From NCBI GenBank assembly GCA_964020975.1, contig OZ026624.1:70956591-71020590 (forward strand): a stretch of 64,000 nt of DNA. Reading direction: 5' to 3'. The notes under the pieces are model-generated. The model was not told the origin of the DNA. It saw nothing but the letters and a program-made list of their open reading frames with translations, and did not search any database. Below are positions 34,896 through 46,922 of the stretch, one piece after another. The translations under genes and the position numbers were made by a program. How positions within the stretch are numbered: position 1 is the stretch's first letter; the number at the start of each line of letters is the position of its first letter. This DNA comes from Hermodice carunculata. Taxonomy: Eukaryota > Annelida > Polychaeta > Eunicida > Amphinomidae.

Positions 34896-35004
34896 CTATT
34901 TTTTCTCCTTTGCATCCGCACGGCGATGATGGTTAGGAAAAGCACAAGTACTAATGTACCCAGGACAACTGGTACAATAATCTGTATTGGTGCTGGAAAA
35001 GTAT
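34896..35004 (-). CDS. Exon: single-pass transmembrane segment
   Basis: A 109-nt exon encodes 35 full codons in the frame set by the upstream Ig exon. It begins with a short Pro-containing stalk (TFPAP), followed by about 23 uninterrupted hydrophobic residues (IQIIVPVVLGTLVLVLFL and on to TIIAV). It ends with a basic stop-transfer run, RMQRRKN. This is a clear type I membrane anchor, with the basic side facing the cytoplasm. The acceptor is CTCTACAG and the donor is AG|GTGGGT, leaving two bases (AG) to complete an Arg codon with the next exon. A small membrane exon of this kind, phase 1 at its 5' side, is standard in Ig-superfamily receptor genes. Reading the same strand in another frame gives a Cys- and His-rich peptide that I regard as a shadow. 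Confidence 0.85.
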
Positions 35005-36042
35005 CTGTAGAGATTGTCTTGTTTGAGTAAAGCATAAGAAAATTTTGGATGCCAAATATTTAAGACATTGAAGTGCATTGGTACTGCAAACCTATCTGTA
35101 GAGAAAATCTTGTTTGATTAAATAAATAAATAATCTTGGATGCCAAATGTTTAAGACCTTGTTGTAACAATTGTGGTATTACCCTTTCATCTTGTCTGAC
35201 ATGGCGACCCCAACTCATGGTAACAGATAAGCAAATTGTAATGTTACAAGCGTTTCCCCTGCCTGCTAAGACAGACCAAGTTACGCTATCGTTACTGTGT
35301 GGGCGCTTTTTAAAATTTCCATGCACGTGTGTGTAAAAGAAGGTCCGGTAGGTGGACCAACACTAGTGTGTACCACACCTGTCTTGGAAAGCCCGAATGA
35401 TTCCTGAGCCAATCTCATGTTCATGTACCTAGGGTGAACGAACCCCTGTAATATGTGACCGTTTTGGGTTGGCCGTAGGGGTAGTCGCATACAGTAGCTA
35501 CTACTGTATTACTTTCCGTTTGATCTTGGAATGATTTTGACCAGACTTACTGCTACGGAACTGGGAACTTTGGAGGACATTCTGTCGGACACGATTTTGG
35601 AACTGAACCTCGGAACACTAAATGCCCCGACGGAGCAAACCGCGGCACTGTGCAGCGTGGCTGTTGACAGGCGGGACACATTGGTGGTTTGCCTATTGGT
35701 TGTGGAAAAAGTTTTGATTTTTGAACTTTTGCCAAAGTTACTGCCGCGGATTGCCCGTTAGTGAGCCTGATGAAGTCCCACGCACGGGAGCTGAATCTTC
35801 TGGGGATATCGTTCGTGTATATTGGGGGTTACCTCTGACGATGAGGGTGAACTGCTAGCAGGACGATTTCCAGTTATTATCGGAATTCCCGAGTCTTGGC
35901 TCACGAATAAGAAATGGAGGGGCATGTTTTTTAGAGAAGAGTACCAAAAAAAACCCACTCACGTTCTGTACTGGCGTTGTTTTTGCGCAAAAATACGGCA
36001 GCAACTCGAGTCATCTTGACATCTTTGACTCGGTATAGGCAG
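35005..36042. other. Intron stretch, GC-richer than neighbours
   Basis: Bases 35.33-35.95 kb are richer in G and C and hold open frames on both strands (for example the plus-strand 76-codon frame from 35531), but no domain is recognised. A decayed insertion is possible. Confidence 0.35.
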
Positions 36043-36379
36043 TATGCATATTAATTTCCCGCCATAAAGTACGGGTTTGACGCCTGGCGATCACGGGGGA
36101 TATGCGGGTCGCATCACTGTCACAGACAGACCATATGCTCATTTCTCACAAAATTAGCATTTGTTTGCAGAAATTTGAGTTCACAAATGCCAAACTGGTA
36201 TTCTTCTGGTACTTCCCGAACAATATATAAGAAACAATCTCATGTGCCTTTAATAAGTATGCTGTATTTCCAAAAAAATCCCATTTGTCCCCACAGGTAC
36301 CGACCCGTATCTCGCCATATCTCGCCAAGCGAGACTAGGCAATCAGGTATGTAGTTGGGGCGGGAACTTAATATGCATA
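36043..36379. mobile_element. Small foldback or MITE-like element, 337 bp
   Basis: TATGCATATTAATTTCCCGCC at its left end (36043-36063) matches the inverted right end (36379-36359) at 20 of 21 bases. Further inward, GATATGCGGGTCG on the left corresponds to GATACGGGTCG on the inverted right. The interior is not coding. No target duplication could be read with certainty. It lies in the intron between the second Ig exon and the transmembrane exon. Confidence 0.55.
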
Positions 36380-37970
36380 TTTCCTATTGTCAAAGTTACA
36401 GGAGTTACCAGTATACCACGTGTCACTTCCAGTAAACCATATTAGCCCGTTGAACTCCGTGGAATACACACGCTGAGCAGGTTGGCTTGCAATGTGCTCA
36501 CACAAGTGTGTCGAACGTGACGAGATATAGAAGGCTGAATGGCTTGACTGGAGCTAATTAATACTTAAAAGGCAATCACACAGCCGGCAAAGACAAAGCG
36601 GTCATTGCCCAGAGAGGCCGTAGTAACGTTATCTTGTATCAATTAAGACAGTGCTATTTGCATCTTTAAATGACTCTTGTCTGTCGTTCGGCGGACTATC
36701 TGTGGAGCGCAGTCAGACACGCCAAACAATAGTCTGTACAGCAGGCAAGCGTTTTCCCAAAATTATGCCATGCAGACGTGAGTTTGTATAGTCATATGGC
36801 TTCATTTAACAGATAACTCTGATATCAGAATCAACTGTGCAGGTTACTTTGTCACATCTAATTGCACGAAACCATGTGCATAAATTATATTTTTATTCAG
36901 TATGTTTTTAGCAAGCTATCATCATGCCTACGACAGAGGAATCGGATCAACTAGATAGAATTTGAAAACATAAAGAATTGACATTCTGCACAGTGAATGA
37001 CTACATTTCAAATGAAACAGGAAACGCTGTAATTATTTAATGAGTTTATTACAAAGTACCTAGTATGTTCTATGTCACAATATCAGGGATGGGAAAAAGT
37101 TTAACGGGCGATATGTTCCAGAATAGAAGGACCAAAATGCTAAGACTTAAGGATTGGCTACCATGTCACTGCTGTATTTTTGTATAGTGTTTTAGTTATT
37201 TAAACACTAAAATCCATAAAGCTAGACTATTTTAGACTAATTAAAGTCACCAAAAATTACTTGAAAAAATATGACCAGAAATTTACTGAAATGCCCTGAG
37301 AATTCACTGCCACAGGGCAATAAGTTTCCTTTTTCATTTTCTTTTTAAAGAATGGAAATTAGTCTAGCCTCGTCCATGAGCTTTAAGTTTTTCAACATAT
37401 CGTAACTAAAATACACAATGGTGTTTTCTACTGATGGCAGAGCCATACCAGAAGCACATTAAATCGATGACCAATTTATGTGCTTATTTTTGCTCATGCT
37501 TATCTGCGATTGGGTTGTGATTGTTGAATGTGACAATATTTGCGATGCAGGAACCACAAACACTAATGCAAATGAGCTTTGATTTTAGACGCTTATATGT
37601 AGTAACATGGACACACTTAGTCCATAGTGGAGTGGAACAGTAGCATCAATGTAAGGAAAGTTGAGAACACTTATGCTGGCGAGTCTCCTACACACATTAA
37701 GTGTAACTATTAATATAACTCTCACATTCACTGTAAAAATTCTGCAATTTTAAAAGAAAATATAATAGGTCTTAAATATTCCTACTTTGATGTTACTGCA
37801 TAAAGGAAAAAAACTAAATGGGAACATTTCCTATGAAAATGGTACCAATATGCTTTTATCTGGCTAAAAATTTCGAGCTAAAGAGCCAAAACACGTTCTT
37901 CCCATCCAGCTGACAGTTCATGTGAGCTTATGCCATATGCCTCACAGAAGAAACATAAGTACTAACTCAC
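36380..37970. other. Intron, no feature seen
   Basis: Ordinary AT-rich sequence between the foldback element and the second Ig exon. Confidence 0.5.
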
Positions 37971-38351
37971 ATCCCAAAGAGCACCCTTGTCGTTTGATGT
38001 CTGCACACACGTATTGTTTCATTGGCGATGATGAATTGTAGTAGGAAACGATGCATTTCACTCTATGAGGCGCCGTGTCCGCTAATTTAAGATTAATGGA
38101 ACTTGTAGCATCGCACAACACACTCGAACACGTAGTTCTATTTTGTAGAATTTCAAAGTCAGTCTGTATTTGCCACAGTAACCTTACCGCAGCATACGAT
38201 CCATGAGCATAACAGCTTATGTTGAGAGATCCATGACAAGGTGTCTGAATTGTGTAACTGTTAACTGAATCATTACAGTCAGTTGTCCATTTCGTTTCCT
38301 CGAATGTTACAACTTGCTGATTTGGAAGGATTAGTTTCAAATGTGGAGAAG
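37971..38351 (-). CDS. Exon: second, membrane-proximal Ig-like domain
   Basis: A 381-nt exon, phase 1-1, encodes an Ig-like domain of about 126 residues. The core Cys is near residue 46 (SLNISCYAH), Trp near 59 (VRLLWQIQ) and the second Cys near 99 (HRVKCIVSYY). The 53-residue spacing is typical of C-type rather than V-type Ig domains. Additional cysteines at about 25, 38, 74, 79, 115 and 123 suggest extra disulfides. Sequons NDS, NIS, NRT and NSS indicate a heavily glycosylated extracellular segment. The acceptor is CTCCACACAG and the donor is T|GTGAGTTAG. The single base left at the 3' end combines with the first two bases of the transmembrane exon to give a Tyr codon, so the two join in frame. 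The order V-type, C-type, membrane matches many small Ig receptors. It could bind another cell-surface protein, but nothing here names one. Confidence 0.8.
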
Positions 38352-38570
38352 CTGTGTGGAGTGAAATGATAAAAATTATACAAACACGATAGATTACTGA
38401 ACCCGCTCCATTGCTGGAGTTGAAGAAGCACTTTTGGTCACGAACATAAAACTGTAAAATTGCACCATTGATGACATATGAATCTGGCACATGTTCTCTT
38501 TATGTTCAAGCAACACAATAAAGAATAAACTTGCAATATTTGTCGTGCGACTCTTTTCATTGCGAGAAGC

Positions 38571-38572
<2 letters not shown>

Positions 38573-38608
<36 letters not shown>
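38573..38608. repeat. TA microsatellite
   Basis: Pure TA array about 220 bases 5' (in gene sense) of the second Ig exon. Confidence 0.95.
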
Positions 38609-38609
<1 letters not shown>

Positions 38610-39189
38610 CCTGTGTGTTGTGGAAGTATATATGCAAACTTAACTGTTAACAATGTAGTGAAATGGGACTTAAATAAGAATGAGGGCTTTCTATCAACCT
38701 AGCGTTGATAATTTTGAACACAATTGTTTAGTTTGTAAGTATGAACATGTTACATAACAACATCCGAAAGGTTTTACCGTCAACTTAATATTAGAATTTC
38801 TGGAGTCTGGAACACACATATATTATTGTTTGGTTTCTACAGATCCCAAACCTTTTGTGCTCCATGTAACTTGCTGTCGATACTGATGCTTAGAAACAAA
38901 ATGCGCGAAATATACATACATCTATAATGTTAAACTATCGCGGAAATAAGGAACATTTTTATTATATTTTGATCACATTTGTTCAAACTTCTTGTCACAA
39001 TGTGGGTCTTTTAAGGTACTATGCTGGGCCTCTTTATTTATAACATCTATAATATGTACAAACTATATGCATAGTGCCTCATAAGATTTTGTTTCATTAT
39101 CATATGACGATGATACTACATTGTTAACTCACTTGCTGTCTTACCACTTTCTGTGATGTGTAACTGGAGACATGTCAAACTGAATAAAT

Positions 39190-42100
39190 ACTGAGTTAAA
39201 ATGTGTTGTGACTGGTCAGCTGCTAATACGTGAAATGTTTAGTAATTTCAGTATCATTCAGCATACTGACCTCTTGACCACCACTGCCTGGACATATGTC
39301 TCAGTAACACAATGCATGACACAACTGAGCTGGGACCCATCTGTTCTGAAGACCTGGTTGTGCCACCACTCAGTTCCTGAGAAGAGAACTTTCCATGTGC
39401 ATGCACCCCTATTCTTCCTTCCTCCTTGTGGTTGGTCAGAAACGTCAAATGTTGATTGGAAGGGGGGATGTCGGGTGGGCTTCTCTGATGGTCGGCAGGT
39501 ATGTATATTCACCAAAATTAATAAATGGTTCAAGCATTAGTTGGGTAATGTCACCTCTTGACTCTCATTGCTGACATACAGGTACATTGATAGGAGGGAT
39601 TCACTTAACATGCATACTAGCCAACAACAACTTGGACAGACAGCCTTGGGGACTATCAGTCCAAGTGAGCAGGTGACGTCTGTTTGGATAACCTCAGAAG
39701 TTTGTGGGGGTGAGGCGGCCAACAGCAGAATCCTAGCCCTTGCATGGAAACCCTTCTTACCGACCAGCATGGGACCTCCAACAGCACTCCCCTCCCCAGG
39801 TTATTACCCGCCAATCTGAGAGCAGAGCTGCTGTCTATTTAGACTTTTTGGGTCTTGGAGATCTATTAAGGAAAGTAAATTGTGGAAGACATGACGGGTG
39901 GCAGGGGTGGGGGGTGTGGTCATAAGGTTCCTTAAGGCAGTGTCTGGTTGAAAAGGGCCCACAGGCTGTCAGCCTAGCAGACTCTGAGGACATATGCCCA
40001 AGACCAGTCTGACACAAGATCTTGGCCTACTGTCGATATGCTGACTGATAGACTGCATCCAAGTCGAAACCTTGAGGGTGCATAAACTGAAACACGGCAG
40101 CTGCCATGGAGGGATACTTGAAGTCTAATTGACACTTATCAGGACAAAGGAGCAATTCCAGCAAAGGTGCCAATGCCCTCCTTCAGCAGGATCAGGTAGT
40201 GTACATAGTGCACAGCAAAAGTCATAGATGATCGTCAGTGGAAGGCCTCAAATGGTTTAGTGCAGAAAACAAGTGCCAGAAGCCCTGAGGCTTCCTGGCT
40301 CCTTACCTTTATCAGCCTTCTTGCCCTTCATGAATCACTTCCACTCTTCCTAGGCCTTTGCAACACATTTGGCATGGCTCAGGCTTGGAAGCAAGCTGAT
40401 GTGGTTTGGCTGCCATGCTCAGGGTGGGGTAGGGGTGCCAGCCAGAAAGGAAACTGACTGAATGGAGTTGGTCAAAGCCTTGATCCTGGCCATTTCTGCA
40501 CACTGGGCTCAATGGTCCTGTACTAATGGAACAAGATCTGCAATCTTTCCTCTAAACAGTGTTTTAGAGAAAATGAGCGTTGTGTTGATTCAGAAGTAGA
40601 TTTGGCAGATTAGGCGACTTCTGACCCTGAAGATGGGCATCCCTGTGTAGCAAATGCAAGTTCGCTTCTGGAGTGCAGGCCATCCTGATATGACGGTCAA
40701 TCACAATGATGTTGTGAGTGAGGTTGCCTGACCAAGCCAGTCCTAGACCGCCTCTGAAATCTGTAACAAATGCTGCGGTTGGTCCAAGAAAGACTTCAAA
40801 CCTTACAGCAAGACAACAAAGTAAGATGCCATGAGAACAGAGCCTCTACCATCCTCCTCTAGTCTTCTGAAGGCAGCCAAGAAAGGAGTAAAGACTTTTA
40901 ACACTTTTCCATCAAACCCCTCTCAATCTAAATTCACCAGGAGTGACTGGGATGGATAAATCTACTCCATGGTAGCATGCCATTCCCCCTGAACATCCTG
41001 CTAAGGGAGAAGTCACCCTTGCTGAGATAGCTGGATGTCAGAGGCTGCAAGTGAACCTCAGTGCCATGAATGCTGGCTGTCAGCTGGCTATAAAACCCCA
41101 TGACAAAGGGTGAGAAAGGGACTGGGGACCCATGTGGCTCACCTTCCAAGCACAAGTCAGCACATTGCAATGGCCCCTGTTCTCTCCTCTGGCTGCACAA
41201 CCACATCTTGGTTGCCCACTAAGCTCTGAATGAATGCCATCATATGCTCAAAGCACTGAGTTGGTGCTGGAGTACTAACCATTGGGGCATTAGAGGGTTC
41301 CACCTGCACCATGCATGCTGTATGGCTCTGTTGAGCAGAGTGATGTTGCTTGGGGCACTGGCTGCTAGCCCGTAACCTTGACCTACCAATGAATGAATTT
41401 GAAAGCAACGGCTCCTTATCCTCAGTGCCCCCATCTAAAGATTAGTTGCCCACAAATGGAGTCAGAGGCCCCAAGGCCTCATCAAACAGCCATTCATCTG
41501 ACCGCAGCTTGTGACAGAAGTGTGTCCTTTCCCACACCTTGTGTTGGGGGAGAGACAAGTTCCGTAGAAGTTGCCACTGCCACCTCTGCAACCCACATCT
41601 TCTCTTCTTGTGAAGGGCAAGACAGCAAAGCCACAATCACAGGAGCTAAAGGGCTCTTTAGCCCCCTACAGCTGCACACCACCACAGAGTCAGGTACTGT
41701 CTCTAGTGCTCTGGGATACCCGGATATTTAACCCAAGGTATCAGACCTGAGAACTTGGGGAATTGGCTGAGGTTCCAGGAAACCCAGCCAGGAACCAGAA
41801 AGTACCCATCGTGGCTTCAAGGGGGCCTTGGGTTTCGAGTCCTTTTACTGAAAGGTCCAGGCCAGAATATCCAGACAGTGGTTTTGTCTCCTTCAAATGC
41901 GAATCTGAAGTACCTGGCATTACGGGGCTGGGGGGGGGGCACAGTTGCCAGATCAGATCCAGTTGCAACTGTTGGTTCTCAGCATACCCGTTCAAGACTG
42001 CCGATAGAGTTTCAGATCATCTGCCGAGGAATCCTCTGGTCATCAACTTAGGTGGTACCAAATGCTTGGGACCTGCACATGTGGATCCTTTGTGGCGTGA

Positions 42101-42960
42101 CTTGCAAGAATACTGGCTCTGCCCCCTGTTCCCCGGGGGGGGGGGGGTCGGGTAAAAGCAGCTACCAGCAGGCCTGTGTGCAAGGTATGTTGGTTTGCTG
42201 CTGCTTCTATAGTGGCTTTGCTAGTGTAGAAGACTCAGCCAAGTTAGACTTGCTGGCCCTGCGTTTGGCAGCATGCTTGCTCCTAGCCTTGCTCTTCCTT
42301 AAGGACTGCTCATAGAGCAGCCGCTTGTCATCTCCCCACCTTGCGCAAAACCTGCATGTTTTCACATGAGAAAACTTGAGGTCAAGTTGTTGGCAATGAC
42401 TGAAATAGTGCTCATGGTCATCCCAGGCTGCTATAAAATGGTTGGGTGATTCCATCTTATGCCCTCTAACCAACAAGGGAGAAGGTGAAGCAGTCTCTGG
42501 CTTGACACCCATAGCATGCTGCCAAGTGACAATTGCCTGTATGCCGCTCTCCTCCCTATGTGCTTTGACCCATCAGACACAATCTTAGGAAACAATGGTA
42601 TCAAGCAAAAACCAGCATTACTAAAAAAAATTTCTGAAATTCTGTAGGTCACATATTAGCTTTCCCCATCTCCGAAGAGACCAGCAGTGCCTAGAAAATA
42701 ATTTCTGCAGTAGACGTAGTGCACACAGCACTCAAACAGTTTCTCTGCACGAAAGACAAAGGAGTCCTCAATTCTTCGAGCTAGTCAGAAAAGGCACCAG
42801 AGGAGGAAGGAAGAATAGGGGTGCATGTGCATCGGAAGTCATCCCCCCTTCTGCAGAAACCAAGTGGTGGCGCCACCATCTCCATATGAACTCACTTGTG
42901 TTGGGTTGTTGCCGAGACACAGAGGTCTCGGCAATGGTGGTCGAGAGGTAACTTTATGTG
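39190..42960 (-). mobile_element. GC-rich degraded block, old mobile-element-like insertion, unclassified
   Basis: About 3.8 kb is clearly richer in G and C than both flanks and rich in broken coding-like frames, mostly on the minus strand. The best piece (42512-42207) has HVKTCRFCARWGDD and then a basic run, LRKSKARSKHAAKRRA, resembling the Cys-containing nucleic-acid-binding part of some retroelement capsid-region proteins. Other pieces, such as YPSMAAAVFQFMHPQGFDL at about 40.1 kb, are unrecognised. I saw no LTRs, no reverse transcriptase signature and no clear ends. It is treated as a fossil with many breaks. It lies in the intron between the two Ig exons. The sharp change in composition supports an inserted origin. 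Confidence 0.4.
42909..42934. repeat. Perfect 10-bp stem hairpin at the edge of the GC-rich block
   Basis: TTGCCGAGAC and GTCTCGGCAA pair exactly around a 6-base loop (ACAGAG). It lies within 30 bases of where the GC-rich block returns to AT-rich intron, so it may mark the terminus of the inserted element. Confidence 0.85.
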
Positions 42961-44203
42961 ACTTATGCTTTATAACACATATAATCAAGACAAATTACAC
43001 ACCATTTTTCTTTTTGCCAGAAGAAGATACAGTTTGCTCTCGGTATTGTAATGCTTATTCTATATATTAAACTACTCAATCTGAATCCATGGTTTACATT
43101 AGCCAAAAAATAATTTAGTAAAAAGTAAGTAACTGCAGTAATAAAGGAACAAATTGCTGATTTGGTCAAAACTAGAAATAAACTATCTGAGGTATTGTTT
43201 ATTTCACAACACATCAATAAATATGACCCCATAATGTTTTGTTAGCAACGTTCAATTTTAATTATTTATCACATTCAAGTTACTTTGTTCTGGCATGAGG
43301 TAACTCTGAAGCCCATATGTTAACTTGTACGAAAAAGAAAGCCTTCCATTTGCTTTGTGAAATAAGATAAAGTATGCTAGCTGATCAACTTAAAAAAATA
43401 AAAGATTCTATATTTTAGTTCCATAATATTTTCAAACTTTACTGATCACTCATTCTTCATGTCCATGGTAAATAAAACATAATGGTGTAAGAAGGAAGGA
43501 GAAGAAGTTAGTTACACATTACAAAAACAGCATTGGAGATACATATACCCTAAAAAGGTCATATTTATGGACTAAGTCATCATGCGCACCCGGGGCTGAT
43601 ACGCATCCAGGGTGTGAAAAGGAGAGATGTTAAATATAAGCATGTTTCATGCTTAATCTTCCTGAAATTAGCTTTGTGATTATTTTAAGAAAGGTTAACA
43701 TTTAAAAAAGAAAATGGACGAAGCAGAAAAACATTTGAAATTGATCATCGCTGCAGAGAAGTTTAACAGGGGAACTGTTAAAGATGTCACCACCATCTCT
43801 GTGTAATGGTGTTCAGGCATTTGATTGTATTCTGGTATATGTGCCACAGATCCCCATATAGGCTGTTGATCCTACCAATGAATTGCTTTCTCTAAATGTG
43901 ATCTGTTCAAAAAAGTGGTATAGTCTGTCTTGCAATTCTATTGAATGACATTCCATACAACTGCAAAATGTATAAATGATATGTCCAATTAAATGAAGTG
44001 TTTATCGGTTTCAAGGCGTATATATTATCAAAACATACAGAATGTACCTTTCATATATTCATAGCAAATCAGTAATTTGTTATTTTTGTATATATTTTAT
44101 ACACCGATCGTCTGAAATTATATATGTTTTCTCTGCCTCGTGTGGCATTTATATGTCTTTTAAAAGATTCATCAAACTGAATTAGGAAGCATGCACGACT
44201 CAC
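42961..44203. other. Intron between Ig exons, no feature seen
   Basis: Ordinary AT-rich sequence from the edge of the GC-rich block to the V-type Ig exon. Confidence 0.5.
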
Positions 44204-44563
44204 CAAATAGATGTAGAAAGGCACGTCTCAAAAGCAAAGTATGGTAGTTTTTTATGAACATTTCGCATTCATATATATCTACATCGAAAATTGTTGAATT
44301 ATGAATCCTAAGCTCATGCTGGGAGTTACGTGCGTCAAAATAGCCTGAAACATTTCTTTTTTTAAAAACCCCCATTGGACCAGTGCGCTTATATGGTTCC
44401 GATCCGTAGTAGTACACAATGTTGTAGTTAGGATGACCCTTGTACCATATTACATGACCAATGTGACTTTGTGTAGGTTTAATGGAACATCGCAGACTGG
44501 CTAATCCATGGAGCTGCCATGCGGTTTGTATGACAGTAACTTCAATCGACTCTGTGTCCTCGA
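44204..44563 (-). CDS. Exon: V-type immunoglobulin domain of a receptor
   Basis: The exon encodes one extracellular Ig domain of about 120 residues. Visible landmarks are the B-strand Cys near residue 25 (LRCSI), the core Trp near 39 (VIWYKG), and the F-strand pattern LRIHNSTIFDVDIYECEM with Asp and the second Cys near 99. The 74-residue Cys-Cys spacing fits a V-set domain. Two N-glycosylation sequons occur (NVS, NST). The acceptor follows a pyrimidine-rich tract (TTTTTTTGTCTTCCAG) and the donor is G|GTGAGT. The length is exactly 360 nt and the exon is phase 1 at both ends, the usual layout for Ig-domain exons. There is no signal peptide in this exon, so it must be preceded by another coding exon. 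The open frame continues a few codons upstream of the acceptor to a chance ATG, which I do not take as the start. The ligand is unknown. Confidence 0.85.
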
Positions 44564-44946
44564 CTGGAAGACAAAAAAAGGGTCCCAGCATAAAACTTTA
44601 GTGGTCAAAGGTTCAGCGAAGTGCAGGTGGTCCAATTTCTTTACAATGGGGAATATTATTCGTTGCACTCTGCCATCTGCTTATTGGCATTAGTTTCAGT
44701 TTCAAGCTTCATTACATTTGCATTCTGTCACTGTGCACGAAACATATATCACAAAGAATTGGGTTTACTTGGATTATTATGTTTCTTCGTAATTGGACAT
44801 AAAAGCAATTATTCCATATCTATATAGCTTGTGTTTCCATTTAGTTGACTGACGGGATGAGGTTTGATATGTCAAAAAATAAAATGGCATGGGTATATCG
44901 CATCATATTTATTGTTTCCACATAAAATAAAACCCAGCGTCAAACG

Positions 44947-45240
44947 GTGACTCAAGTGATTATTATCACACTCAGAAGGGTGAATTTTATCTGTTGCATA
45001 ATGAGATCTCATTTAATTCATGAGAAGGATACTCTTGTCCCTTTGACAACCATTTACATAGCTCAGTCGTTCCCCAACTTGAATAAAGCTAAGTTTGGTT
45101 CAGTGGCAAAAATGTATGATAATATGTCTGTTATGTTCGTTAGATCGACCATGGCAAAGTTTCACGAAACACAAGAATATAATGCACGTCTTATGCTAAG
45201 ACACCAGAAACGTTTTGCAGATCACTTTCAGAGGCGCTAA
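44947..45240 (+). CDS. Unrecognised 97-codon ORF
   Basis: The C-terminal half is helical and charged (SVAKMYDNMSVMFVRSTMA, then EYNARLMLRHQKRFADHFQR). This resembles tails of Myb/SANT-like proteins encoded by DNA transposons, but the match is too vague to assign. It is about 0.4 kb from the V-type Ig exon and on the opposite strand. Confidence 0.2.
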   Translation: MTQVIIITLRRVNFICCIMRSHLIHEKDTLVPLTTIYIAQSFPNLNKAKFGSVAKMYDNMSVMFVRSTMAKFHETQEYNARLMLRHQKRFADHFQRR

Positions 45241-45924
45241 AATTACTGTCATAAATAAATACATGTATGAAAAGTTTCCCCTTTAAGTAGATATTAAGCA
45301 TAATCTTATCGCTGCTGTCGTCACGATTTACGTTGTTCATATTCATTCTCTCAAGGATAGAATGATTATTGCTCAAAGAAAGCTTATGGCATAATTTTAT
45401 GGGCCTAGCAAATGTAATATTCGGAAAAGAATGTATAAGTAAGGGTTGAAGGATTGTGGTCCCTGGCCATTTCCTGACCAGAGCAAAACAGAGTCCATCC
45501 TGAATTTTTAACCGCTGAACGTCAAGCTTATTTTTTAAGAACAGTCGACACTGATGTGGAGTAAAATGTTACAACGTTATGCAGAAATGTCATGCTTTTT
45601 TCTAGGACACAACAAATATATAGACTGAATCCTTAAAAATAGTTCTTTTTCATCACATTGAGAAACGCACCGATTTAAGTAATACCGTGGATGCACATGG
45701 CTGTTTACATTGTTTTCTTTCTTTTTTATTGCAATACAGGATTCATAACAAAGAGCGTAAGAGACCTATTGTTGTTCTGCAATGCATATCTGACATGGCT
45801 ACTGAACCTTGTCTTCTGTTCTAAAAACCCAAACATGCATAGCCAGCAACAGCATGAATTGACGGTTTAAAAGTACAGACTGAAAATAGCTCACCGAGGA
45901 AAGCAAGTAAGGGGTAGATCAATT

Positions 45925-46217
45925 TGAATAAATATGCAGCATCATGACGATGAACCATACTTGTACTTTTCTCTTCTGGTCCTAAGATATTCTATTCCGT
46001 GTGTCCTTGTCAAAAGAGAGATTGCAGGAATTTTAGATATAATTGGGCACTTTGCATACGACAATACACAATCGAAATATACTTTAGACGTGAACAATAT
46101 TAACTGGTATCACCTTTATACTGAAAGTGATTGTTTACCAGTAGGGATTCTGGTGTTGGCTTTTCGGATTACGGAAAGTAACGCAAGATTAATTCCTCTG
46201 AAAGAGGCGAGCCAAAT
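45925..46217 (+). CDS. Possible Ig-like exon on the plus strand
   Basis: A 95-codon frame has YSIPCVLVKREIAG, then NNINWYHLYTESD, then FRITESNARLIPLKEAS. A Cys, a W-Y pair about 55 residues later and the following R-L-I-P resemble strands B, C and E of an Ig domain of the interleukin-1-receptor type. An AG (AATATGCAG) precedes it and GTAAAT follows. The expected second Cys is absent, so it would be an incomplete domain. It is on the opposite strand to the receptor gene. Low support. Confidence 0.25.
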
Positions 46218-46818
46218 GTAAATGTTACTGTCACACAATTTAATAAAATCAAGTTTTGCATACATAGTCCGTAGAACTGTATCCGCACATCAAGCTTGGA
46301 ACCTCAATTATTGTTAGTGTTCTGGTCCAGGAGATATGGCCCACATAAGCATTTCTAGAACATACTCAAATGTCACAGTGACCTCATTTTGGTACCAACC
46401 ACACCCCTACTGTAAGAAACATCTACACAACAAACATAGTATTTATGAGTATTATGGTATGTGAAATATGTCGTGCAAAGAATTTTATATGAAAGGATCA
46501 AAGGTCAGAACCATATTGACCAAAATTAGTGGCCAACACACTCCTATCCTATTAAGTGTGCACATGCCAAATTTGGTAGGTGTCGGTATTACGTTATAAG
46601 GAATATGCCTGCATAAGCTTCGTGAGAAGGACTAGCGGACTATTCATATGCTCAGTTTATTTTACAGCCAGCATCAAAGATACGTTATGTGCTGCAAGAC
46701 TCATTTTTGCAATTTTGTTATGATCTTTGCTTTTACATGTAACTGTAAAGGGACTTCCTGAAAAACATGTTTACATACTTCTGAGTCATCTCTATTTACT
46801 TGGAGAACTGATTACCCA

Positions 46819-46922
46819 TTGCACACACACACACATATACACACACAGACACACACACGCATATATATATATACATATATATATATACATATATATATGT
46901 ATATGTATATATATATATACAT
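46819..46922. repeat. CA then TA compound microsatellite
   Basis: An imperfect CA run (46819-46860) passes into an interrupted TA array (46861-46922). Confidence 0.95.

Noticed and set aside
34779-35030. 83-codon plus-strand ORF across the transmembrane exon
   Set aside because: It begins in a GTAT microsatellite. The minus strand gives a proper membrane helix with matching splice sites.
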